A DNA stretch of 7,528 bases, from contig JAUYMM010000057.1 in assembly GCA_030699485.1 (NCBI GenBank), positions 1-7,528 on the forward strand, read 5' to 3'. Positions within the stretch are counted from its first letter, which is position 1. Each line of letters begins with the position of its first letter. The DNA is from Candidatus Woesebacteria bacterium (GTDB lineage: Bacteria; Patescibacteriota; Microgenomatia; UBA8517). The translations under genes were made by a program, and so were the position numbers. Below are positions 1 through 5,056 of the stretch, piece by piece. The notes beneath the pieces were generated by a model. That model ran no database searches. It saw nothing but the letters and a program-made list of their open reading frames with translations, and was not told the DNA's origin.

Positions 1-33
<33 letters not shown>

Positions 34-141
34 AAGTGGGATTAGGCCGCGTCTTCACAGCCAACGCAATTTCGCCGAGTGAATCCTCAAGACAGTTGCT
101 AACTCGTGACGCCTTTCGTGCGGGCCAGAACTTACCTGGCA

Positions 142-1175
142 CAGAACTGTTACTTTTGATGACTCCGATTAAATCGGAGTGGCTAAATATTTCTATTTAA
201 CTCTCTATATCGCTACAGAGCTCAGACTATATCTTCTCCAGTAAACTGGAGCTTGGCGTGTAGTCGTTGAGGAACCGTTTCAATCTTTCCATTCGAAATA
301 TCATTTTTGGAAGTTTTGAAGGATATTCCTTCAAAAACATATCTATAGCTTTCAAAACTTCAATTTTGCTTCCTATTTCATAATGAATCATTTTTTCCTT
401 GGGTCTATCGTGAATATTTCCAAATCCTATAAAAGATTTAAATAATTCAATAACTTTTTTATCCTTCATCGCAACTGCGAAAAAGGGTTGACCTTTAGAT
501 CCATTCTTCTTCATTCCAACTGATCCTTCAGCATCAAACACTCCGGCTAAATAATAGCCAATAGCATCTTTTGCAAAATTAGTCTTTGGAATATTATGAA
601 AAGGAATTGCAGAAGTCTTAAGTTTTTTAAACTTACTTCTAATCTCTTCCAAAAGAGATTCCTCTCTTTTTGTTCTTCTGTATGTCTTTCTATTTTCTAA
701 AACTGTAAGCGCATTAGACAAAAGTCTAAGCCTGCTGAAAAATAAATCTCCAGCAATTGGTTTATATTTTGAAAAAAACTTAAAAGCATGTTTCACTTTT
801 CGTTTTCCACGAATATATAAATTATATCCGCCTTTTATGCTTGAAATTACGCCTTCGTTATCAGCTATGATTTTATTCATTTCCTCTAAAAGAGGTTTGT
901 ACTGGTTACTAATAGTAATATCGGGCATATAGTAAACTCCACCATTCTTACTTTTTTTATTTGAAAGTTTTAACAAAGAACATGACATTTCACCTGCACA
1001 GAAACCTGTGTAGTAAAAATTTGACAACGTTTCCTGCTGATTGTCCGCACTGGATGCATTTTCAGTTGGCATTAAATTAATAATACCACTAGCACCAGAT
1101 TCTTTCCTTTTTCAGGACGGAGGTTCCAGCATATGGCCAAGATCGCATTACCATATGATAATGCCCCCTAAACCG
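142..1175 (-). ncRNA. Group I intron after 23S U1943, encoding a LAGLIDADG endonuclease
   Basis: Mobile group I intron of 1034 nt. The P1 candidate pairs exon GTTCCT (1176-1181) with GGGGGC (1163-1168), ending in U.G. The P4 segment ATATGCTGGAA lies at 1124-1134, J6/7 AATCAGCAGGAAA at 1030-1042, CAACGACTACACG at 257-269, P8 CTCCAGTTTACTGGAG just after it, and the P7 strand AAGATATAGTCT at 224-235. A strong terminal hairpin ACTCCGATTTAATCGGAGT lies at 162-180, and the last base is G (142). The exon resumes as TGCCAGGTAAG, and joining to AGCGAAGTTCCT aligns without gap to E. coli 1932-1954. The core is close to that of the two neighbouring introns, so the three are related. The P1 pairing has three G.U pairs and is weaker than in the other two, so the 5' boundary is slightly less certain. 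Confidence 0.9.
227..1072 (-). CDS. LAGLIDADG homing endonuclease inside the U1943 intron
   Basis: 281 residues. The protein should cleave the intron-less 23S allele and so spread the intron; some relatives also act as maturases. Two LAGLIDADG motifs are visible: a degenerate one at residues 21-29 (YTGFCAGEM, acidic E28) and a clear one at 175-183 (LAGVFDAEG, acidic E182). Both catalytic acids are kept, and the spacing of about 154 residues fits a monomeric, pseudo-symmetric enzyme. The frame begins inside the P6 region, runs through J6/7 (residues about 10-14) and ends within P3-P8-P7, where the TAG stop is part of the P7 strand. Residues 1-17 and roughly 265-281 may therefore be forced by RNA structure. 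ATG at 1072 is the only ATG before motif 1. I see no Shine-Dalgarno sequence, and a later non-ATG start such as TTG (residue 16) is possible. No frameshift is seen, so the enzyme may be active. Confidence 0.9.
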   Translation of the reverse strand: MPTENASSADNQQETLSNFYYTGFCAGEMSCSLLKLSNKKSKNGGVYYMPDITISNQYKPLLEEMNKIIADNEGVISSIKGGYNLYIRGKRKVKHAFKFFSKYKPIAGDLFFSRLRLLSNALTVLENRKTYRRTKREESLLEEIRSKFKKLKTSAIPFHNIPKTNFAKDAIGYYLAGVFDAEGSVGMKKNGSKGQPFFAVAMKDKKVIELFKSFIGFGNIHDRPKEKMIHYEIGSKIEVLKAIDMFLKEYPSKLPKMIFRMERLKRFLNDYTPSSSLLEKI

Positions 1176-1187
1176 AGGAACTTCGCT
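1176..1187 (-). rRNA. 23S micro-exon of 12 nt (E. coli 1932-1943)
   Basis: AGCGAAGTTCCT matches E. coli AGCGAAATTCCT. It lies between the introns after U1931 and U1943, and its GTTCCT end is the P1 strand for the intron downstream. Confidence 0.88.
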
Positions 1188-1501
1188 CATTAATCTTCGC
1201 ATCAATGTGAATGTTATGAAAAACATCAACATATGATGTTATAAATATTATTTTAATTTGTAAGTTAATAATATTTCTGCATATCGCTATGCAGTTGGGA
1301 CTATATCTTCTCCGATTAAATCGGAGTTCGGCGTGTAGTCTCTGGGGATTTTCTAAATAAGCGGAGCTTGTTGCTTCGCAATAAAATAGAATCTTTCCTG
1401 CTGATTGACTCCACTGAAAAATTATTACTATTTTCATAGTATTTTCAGATACAGAGTTGTTCCAGCATATAGCCAAATTTTACTAAAGCAGCTGTTAAGT
1501 T
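1188..1501 (-). ncRNA. Group I intron after 23S U1931, no intact ORF
   Basis: Group I ribozyme of 314 nt. P1 is formed by exon CTAAGGT (1502-1508) with GCTTTAG (1483-1489), ending in a U.G pair at the splice site. Core elements are the P4 segment (1460-1470), the J6/7 segment (1393-1406), CAGAGACTACACG (1332-1344) and AAGATATAGTCC (1298-1309); the P8 hairpin is CTCCGATTTAATCGGAG (1310-1326). The intron ends with G (1188), and the exon resumes with AGCGAAGTTCC. About 100 nt of AT-rich sequence between P7 and the 3' end (1188-1290) looks like P9 extensions; I see no endonuclease motif there. Thermotoga and Simkania 23S genes are known to carry group I introns at this site (L1931). Confidence 0.92.
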
Positions 1502-1515
1502 ACCTTAGAACAGTT
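1502..1515 (-). rRNA. 23S micro-exon of 14 nt (E. coli 1918-1931)
   Basis: The sequence AACTGTTCTAAGGT matches E. coli AACGGTCCTAAGGT, the 3' half of helix 69 and the strand that follows. It lies between the introns after U1917 and U1931. It must serve as the 3' exon of one intron and, through CTAAGGT, as the P1 partner of the next. The changes from E. coli inside helix 69 are compensated by the upstream exon, which supports a functional rRNA. Confidence 0.9.
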
Positions 1516-1797
1516 CATATGTTACAAAAGCAAAGCTTTTGCCAAGCTTCGCTTATTTGCTACGATTATATGAATTTACGTAGTCTCATAGTCGCCCATG
1601 AGATCGGACTATATCTTTACCAAATTGTTAGCACAAATTCAGTAGTCGACGTATAGTCTCTGAGGATTTCTTTTTATTTAAAAAGATCTTTCCTGCTGAT
1701 TGACTCCACTGAACAGATTTTCACCTTTCGGTACTGTCAGATACTTGAGTGTTTCCAGCATATAGTCAACTTTATTATAGTAACTACAACTGCGTCT
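1516..1797 (-). ncRNA. Group I intron after 23S U1917, no ORF
   Basis: Self-splicing group I ribozyme of 282 nt in the loop of helix 69. The 5' exon end GTAACTAT (1798-1805) pairs with the intron guide GTAGTTAC (1780-1787) to form P1, with the expected U.G pair at the splice site. Core elements in minus-strand order are the P4 segment ATATGCTGGAA (1753-1763), the J6/7 segment AATCAGCAGGAAAG (1688-1701), CAGAGACTATACG (1650-1662, P3 and first P7 strand) and AAGATATAGTCC (1606-1617, second P7 strand). The last intron base is G (1516), as the family requires. Exon ligation restores helix 69, with CAG pairing CTG across the TAACTATAA loop. Coxiella burnetii is known to carry a group I intron at the same 23S position (L1917). 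Boundaries are inferred from P1 and the E. coli alignment. Confidence 0.92.
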
Positions 1798-3281
1798 ATA
1801 GTTACTGCTGTCGTTTCACCGGAGCTTTGGTTCAGAGCAAGTACAATAAATTGCACCACCCCTCCCTTTAACCTACCGGCACTGGACAGGCGTCAGCCTG
1901 TATACTTAATCTTTCGATTTTGCACAGACCTGTGTTTTTGATAAACAGTCGGTCAGCAAACTTTAGGTGCCTCCCATCCTATTACGAATAGGAAACCCAT
2001 CTCCCGAAGTTACGGGTAGTTTTTTTGCCGAGTTCCTTAAGGATCCTTCTCTCGATCGCCTTACAGTGCTACTGCAACCCACCTGTGTCGGTTTGCGGTA
2101 CGGCTAATTATGATTCTAGTTACGAATGTTTTCTTGCAAACTGAAATGGATACAATTCCCCACCTCACGGCAGAGTTTACATCGTTGCTCAGGTAAAAAC
2201 GTTCTGGTAGATTTTCTAGTCAAAACTGCTTTACAACTTATACCCCCCATCAACTGGAGGCTGTAATATTCCTGTTCGGTTATCCTTAACCGTATCCCAT
2301 CTTGCGATGAAAAACGAATCATAAAAAATAGTTGAATTTTAACAACTTGTCCTTCGGCTACGCCAGTAAACTGACCTCACCTTAGGTACCGATTAACCCG
2401 TCGTGGACGAACCTAGCGACGGAAACCTTGGGTATTCGGCGGACGGGATTCTCACCCGTCTTGTGCGCTACTCATGCCTGCATTCTCACTCCCATGCGCT
2501 CCAACAAACCTTACAGTTCATCTTCACTGCACATGGGACGCTCCCCTACCACTTGTACTTCGATTGCTCTCAGTACAAATTTCTAGCTTCGGCACCATTT
2601 TTAATCCTCGATAAATCTTGGGCGCTCCCTCTCGATCGACTAGTGAGCTGTTACGCTATCTTTAAAGGATGGCTGCTTCTGAGCCAACCTCCTAGCTGTT
2701 TAAGAGAGAAAACTTCCTTTAAAACTTAAAATGGATTTAGAGGCCTTAGCTGAAAATCTGGGATGTTTCCCTTTTGCCATATCAGCTTAGCCCGATATGA
2801 CTGTCTACCATGCTTTATTTTATCAGTATTCTGAGTTTGGTTGGGTCAACTCGATTACTCTTGATGACTCATCCAGTAGCTTTACCCCTGATAAACATCC
2901 ATGGCGCGGTCCCTAAAGACCTTTCGGGGAGAACCAGCTATCTCCGAGTTCGGTTGGTATTTTGCCACTAACCACAAGTCATCCCATGTTATTGCAACAA
3001 CAACGGGTTCGGGCCTCCACTGAATTTTCATTCAGCTTCACCCTGCTCAAGGTTAGATCACTCGGTTTCGGGTCTCCTGGTTACTGTTATTTTTCGCACT
3101 TTCATACTTGCTTTCGCTATGCCTCAACGGTAATACCGTCATAGACAACAGTAAGCAAGAACTCGCAGGCTCATTCTTCAATAGGCACGAGATCATACCA
3201 CTTCGCCTTGCGGCTACGCAGCACTCTCTCGGTTTGTCCGCAGATAGTTTCAGTTTCTATTTCATTGGGTGTCTCACCCTT

Positions 3282-3320
<39 letters not shown>

Positions 3321-3821
3321 TCGTATCTTTATTTAGACTTGGAGGATGGTTCCCCCGGATTCACACAAAGTATGTACTTCATGCTACTTGGGAATTCCCT
3401 AGAGTTATTTTAAATTTTGCATACGAGATTTTCACTCTCTATGATCAACCATTCCAGATTGTTCTGCTATCAAAAATAATCCCATATTGGGCTCCCGCAA
3501 CCCCTCATTCATGCGAACATGAACAAGGTTTAGTCTGTTACGCTTTCGCTCGCCGCTACTAACGTAATCTCGTTTGATTTATATTCCTCAGCTTACTTAG
3601 ATGTTTCAGTTCAGCTGGTTCCCCCATTCACAGATATAAATTAAATAAATTTAATAATTTTTCTGTGAAGTCTCTGCCAAAGGCAGAGGGATTGCTCCAT
3701 TCGGACACCGACGGATCAAAACTTCGTAGCAGTTCCCCGTCGACTATCGTGGCTATGTACGTCCTTCTTCGGAAGATACGACCAAGGCATCCACTATCTG
3801 CGTTAATGTAAAAACCTTACA

Positions 3822-3842
3822 ACACTGCATCCAATGCAGTGT
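3822..3842 (-). other. Perfect hairpin just upstream of 23S
   Basis: A 9-bp perfect inverted repeat (ACACTGCAT / ATGCAGTGT, 3-nt loop) a few bases before the mature 23S 5' end. It is probably a structural or processing element of the precursor RNA. The partner 3' flank, which would show whether it belongs to the long RNase III stem, is outside the window. Confidence 0.6.
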
Positions 3843-3869
3843 CTAATTAACGGCCTTATTTCTAATCAC

Positions 3870-3899
3870 TCTATATAACCGGACAAAGGGTTATATAGA
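3870..3899 (-). other. 11-bp inverted repeat in the tRNA-Ala/23S spacer
   Basis: TCTATATAACC (3870-3880) and GGTTATATAGA (3889-3899) are perfectly complementary around an 8-nt loop. There is no following T run, so it is a spacer stem, not a terminator. Confidence 0.6.
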
Positions 3900-3904
3900 C
3901 ACTT

Positions 3905-3922
3905 GCCACACTTTTGTGTGGC
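3905..3922 (-). other. GC-rich hairpin downstream of boxA
   Basis: GCCACAC / GTGTGGC, a 7-bp perfect stem with a 4-nt loop, starts 13 nt after the boxA-like element in transcription order. A stem near boxA is common in rRNA spacers; no T run follows. Confidence 0.6.
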
Positions 3923-3935
3923 CTTATTATCCTTC

Positions 3936-3950
3936 AGTTGTCAAAGTACA
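3936..3950 (-). promoter_or_regulatory. boxA-like rRNA antitermination element
   Basis: TGTACTTTGACAACT on the minus strand matches the Gram-positive rRNA spacer boxA (TGTTCTTTGAAAACT) at 13 of 15 positions. It lies about 120 bp upstream of 23S, where boxA is expected in a 16S-23S type spacer. BoxA RNA recruits NusB/S10 to make RNA polymerase resist termination. The assignment rests on similarity and position only. Confidence 0.65.
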
Positions 3951-3961
3951 AACTAGTCAAT

Positions 3962-3995
3962 AATACTTAGTATTAAATACTTAGAAAACTAAGTA
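3962..3995 (-). repeat. Overlapping short inverted repeats rich in ACTTAG
   Basis: AATACTTAGTATT (3962-3974) is a 6-bp inverted repeat around one base. TACTTAG (3978-3984) and CTAAGTA (3989-3995) form a second 7-bp stem with an AAAA loop. The ACTTAG word occurs in both. They are likely spacer RNA stems; the function is unknown. Confidence 0.45.
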
Positions 3996-4020
3996 CTCTG
4001 TACTCTGCACTACGTACTAC
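3993..4020. repeat. Four tandem 7-bp units in the rRNA spacer
   Basis: The consecutive units are GTACTCT, GTACTCT, GCACTAC and GTACTAC. The first two are identical and the others differ at one to three positions. This suggests slippage expansion in the spacer; no function is assigned. Confidence 0.55.
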
Positions 4021-4033
4021 TCCGAGTGGACCG

Positions 4034-4074
4034 TGGGAGATTCGACACCGATTATATCGGTGGTTACTCTCTTC
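4034..4074 (-). other. Stem-loop just downstream of tRNA-Ala
   Basis: An inner 7-bp stem CACCGAT / ATCGGTG (4046-4052 with 4056-4062) sits inside weaker flanking complementarity (GGGAGA with TCTCTTCC). It is probably a precursor stem between tRNA-Ala and boxA. A TATAAT string lies inside it on the minus strand, but no -35 is found at the right distance, so I do not call a promoter. Confidence 0.45.
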
Positions 4075-4094
4075 CGACTCTTCATTGCAAAGTG

Positions 4095-4167
4095 TGGACC
4101 CAGAGGGGCTCGAACCCTCCACCTCATCATTGCAAATGATGTGTTCAACCCGGTAAACTTTGGGCCC
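4095..4167 (-). tRNA. tRNA-Ala (anticodon TGC)
   Basis: A 73-nt cloverleaf: acceptor GGGCCCA/TGGGTCC, D stem GTTT/GAAC, anticodon stem CATCA/TGATG with loop TTTGCAA, variable loop AGGTG, T stem GAGGG/CCCTC with loop TTCGAGC, discriminator A. The G3.U70 pair, the main alanine identity element, is present. CCA is not encoded (ACA follows). Two tertiary positions are unusual: base 8 is A instead of the nearly invariant U, with U at the position of A21; and the 15-48 pair reads C-G in place of the usual G-C. Both look like compensated swaps, so the gene is probably functional. It is the gene normally found in the 16S-23S spacer, and here it heads the 23S transcript. Confidence 0.93.
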
Positions 4168-4181
4168 TAGATTTAAATGTC

Positions 4182-4208
4182 AAAAAAAACCGGCTCTAAA
4201 AGAGTCGG
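4182..4208 (-). terminator. Intrinsic terminator 14 bp before tRNA-Ala, possible attenuator
   Basis: On the minus strand CCGACTCT (4201-4208) pairs with AGAGCCGG (4190-4197) across a TTT loop, 7 of 8 pairs with one A.C mismatch, followed by eight Ts (4182-4189). It has no T run on the other strand, so it works only for leftward transcription. It stands between the promoter at 4315-4343 and tRNA-Ala, and only 14 bp separate it from the tRNA gene. Transcription of tRNA-Ala must therefore read through it unless a promoter was missed. The 5' arm is also complementary to the leader start at 4299-4307. Confidence 0.78.
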
Positions 4209-4217
4209 GTAACTACA

Positions 4218-4229
4218 AAGTTAAAAACT
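4218..4229 (-). promoter_or_regulatory. Weak boxA-like sequence in the leader
   Basis: AGTTTTTAACTT partly resembles the enterobacterial boxA core GCTCTTTAACA and lies just upstream of the leader terminator, where an antitermination site would be useful. The match is modest in an AT-rich stretch and could be chance. Confidence 0.25.
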
Positions 4230-4233
4230 ATTA

Positions 4234-4290
4234 TTATCTATAACCACGCAAAAATGCGCTTTGGTTTAAAAAGTAATTTTGTTTTTTCAT
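4234..4290 (-). CDS. Possible 18-residue leader peptide
   Basis: The short frame MKKQNYFLNQSAFLRGYR starts with ATG about 18 nt after the predicted transcription start and ends in TAA, 25 nt before the terminator stem. A weak purine signal (CGGA) lies 7-8 nt before the ATG. The frame spans a hairpin (4242-4266, CGCA/TGCG core extended by AACCA/TGGTT). There is no run of one amino acid as in classical attenuator peptides. I recognise no family, and a frame of this length could be chance in AT-rich DNA. Its place between promoter and terminator is the main reason to list it. Confidence 0.3.
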   Translation of the reverse strand: MKKQNYFLNQSAFLRGYR

Positions 4291-4298
4291 TAAGTATT

Positions 4299-4307
4299 CC
4301 GAACTCT
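4299..4307 (-). promoter_or_regulatory. Putative antiterminator segment at the leader 5' end
   Basis: AGAGTTCGG, essentially the first bases of the predicted transcript, can pair with the terminator 5' arm CCGACTCT: eight pairs with one bulged T. This would compete with terminator formation. The same segment contains the only candidate ribosome binding site (CGGA) of the 18-codon frame. Complementarity is seen directly; the switching role is inferred. Confidence 0.4.
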
Positions 4308-4314
4308 GGTGTGT

Positions 4315-4343
4315 ATTATATGGCAAGTTCCCTATCTGGTCAA
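4315..4343 (-). promoter_or_regulatory. Sigma70-type promoter of the leader/tRNA-Ala/23S transcript
   Basis: The -35 TTGACC (4338-4343) and -10 TATAAT (4315-4320) are separated by exactly 17 bp, the best promoter in the window. The start is expected near 4308. It points leftward towards the leader frame, terminator, tRNA-Ala and 23S, and begins 31 bp past the stop codon of the membrane-protein gene. Confidence 0.8.
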
Positions 4344-4373
4344 GAGTGGGTTTTTTGCGTACACTGTCGGAAA

Positions 4374-4844
4374 CTATTTAATTCCCGAAGTAAGTGCCGA
4401 CACTGGAAGAATTACTGAAAAAAGAATTGCTAGGAATGAAATTAAAAAATATGAACCATAGGCAATATCAGTAATATTTTTTGTCAGCTTCGAATCGATA
4501 GTCACCATTTCATCTTCTTGTTGTTTTAATTTTTTAATTTTTTCTCCATCGAGTGAGTCAACACTAAGGAGTGCTACCAATAAAATTATTCCAATTACGA
4601 TTGAGGCAAAAAGTATCGGAGGTGAATATGATGTTGATTGAATTCCAATCTCATTAGACAAACTCATTAATTTTGGGAGAACAAAAAAAGATATTATAAG
4701 TTGAGCTATTATCATTCCACCAATTCCAATACAGTAACCAATTTTTGCACCCTTTCTTCTTTTTGCTAGATAATCATCAATCTCTCTCTTTTTTACATAA
4801 AAAGGATATTGTTGTACCGGAACCATAATAGGTATTACTGACAT
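4374..4844 (-). CDS. Small membrane protein of unknown function, three predicted helices
   Basis: 156 residues. I do not recognise a family. There is no clear signal peptide. A mostly hydrophilic N-terminus with a basic patch (KKREIDDYLAKRRKGAK, about residues 18-34) is followed by hydrophobic segments at about 36-57, 74-93 and 127-150. Between the second and third lies a charged stretch (about 94-126) rich in K, E and D (DGEKIKKLKQQEDE). By the positive-inside rule the basic N-terminus is probably cytoplasmic. The ATG at 4844 lies 6 bp after a TATAAT, supporting this start and a leaderless mRNA. It is the nearest gene upstream of the rRNA promoter and is transcribed in the same direction; the terminator at 4182-4208 is the first clear stop signal for its transcript. 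Confidence 0.75.
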   Translation of the reverse strand: MSVIPIMVPVQQYPFYVKKREIDDYLAKRRKGAKIGYCIGIGGMIIAQLIISFFVLPKLMSLSNEIGIQSTSYSPPILFASIVIGIILLVALLSVDSLDGEKIKKLKQQEDEMVTIDSKLTKNITDIAYGSYFLISFLAILFSVILPVSALTSGIK

Positions 4845-4850
4845 ATTAAT

Positions 4851-4880
4851 ATTATACTAGTTTTTTTAAACTAATTCCAA
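4851..4880 (-). promoter_or_regulatory. Promoter of the membrane-protein gene, probably leaderless
   Basis: The -10 TATAAT (4851-4856) ends 6 nt before the ATG at 4844. A weak -35 TTGGAA (4875-4880) stands at 18 bp spacing. The spacer holds a 6-bp inverted repeat, TAGTTT / AAACTA (4858-4873), which could be an operator. Confidence 0.55.
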
Positions 4881-4894
4881 TCGACTGTTTTAAT

Positions 4895-4963
4895 GATAAA
4901 CAAGTTTGCCACTTCGTGGTAAACAAGCTTGTAGTTTTGTGATAAACTAACCACTAGATTTTT
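4895..4963. repeat. Three tandem 23-bp repeats between the membrane-protein gene and tRNA-Ile
   Basis: Units start at 4895, 4918 and 4941 with the core GATAAACAAG, GGTAAACAAG and GATAAACTAA. Units 1 and 2 share 16 of 23 bases, units 2 and 3 share 15. Six of the seven differences between units 1 and 2 are transitions. Unit 1 also contains most of a 9-bp hairpin (GTTTGCCAC / GTGGTAAAC, 4904-4924), and unit 2 contains the palindrome ACAAGCTTGT (4923-4932). Possible roles are binding sites for a regulator of either flanking gene or a decayed iteron; none is shown. Confidence 0.55.
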
Positions 4964-4970
4964 GAAAATT

Positions 4971-5045
4971 GGGTGCGTGGCTCAGTGGTAGAGCGCGTTC
5001 CTGATAAGAACGAGGTCCATGGTTCGATCCCATGCGCACCCACCA
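4971..5045 (+). tRNA. tRNA-Ile (anticodon GAT), CCA encoded
   Basis: A 72-nt cloverleaf (4971-5042) followed by an encoded CCA (5043-5045). Acceptor GGGTGCG/CGCACCC, T8, D stem GCTC/GAGC, anticodon stem CGTTC/GAACG with loop CTGATAA, variable AGGTC, T stem CATGG/CCATG with loop TTCGATC, discriminator A. All canonical tertiary positions I checked are present, unlike the nearby tRNA-Ala. It is on the opposite strand to the rRNA genes, although tRNA-Ile(GAT) often sits beside tRNA-Ala in rRNA spacers. It ends 11 bp from the stop codon of the convergent toxin gene. I see no convincing promoter or terminator of its own. Confidence 0.96.
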
Positions 5046-5056
5046 ATTTGAAAAAT

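Noticed and set aside
1168..1656. ORFs of 102 and 83 codons over the U1931 and U1917 introns
   Set aside because: The 102-codon frame reads ribozyme core sequence on the intron strand and has no LAGLIDADG, HNH or GIY-YIG motif. The 83-codon frame is on the opposite strand.
3870..3922. Spacer hairpins as terminators
   Set aside because: Neither stem is followed by a T run on the minus strand, and they lie inside the rRNA transcript.
4051..4056. TATAAT on the minus strand between tRNA-Ala and 23S as a separate 23S promoter
   Set aside because: It lies inside a hairpin and there is no -35-like hexamer at 16-18 bp (AGTCGG at 17).
4178..4183. TTGACA on the minus strand just before tRNA-Ala as a tRNA promoter
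   Set aside because: It overlaps the terminator T run, and the matching -10 position falls inside the tRNA gene and reads AAGTTT.
4895..4963. CRISPR-like array
   Set aside because: The repeats are contiguous 23-bp degenerate units without unique spacers, and no cas genes are present.
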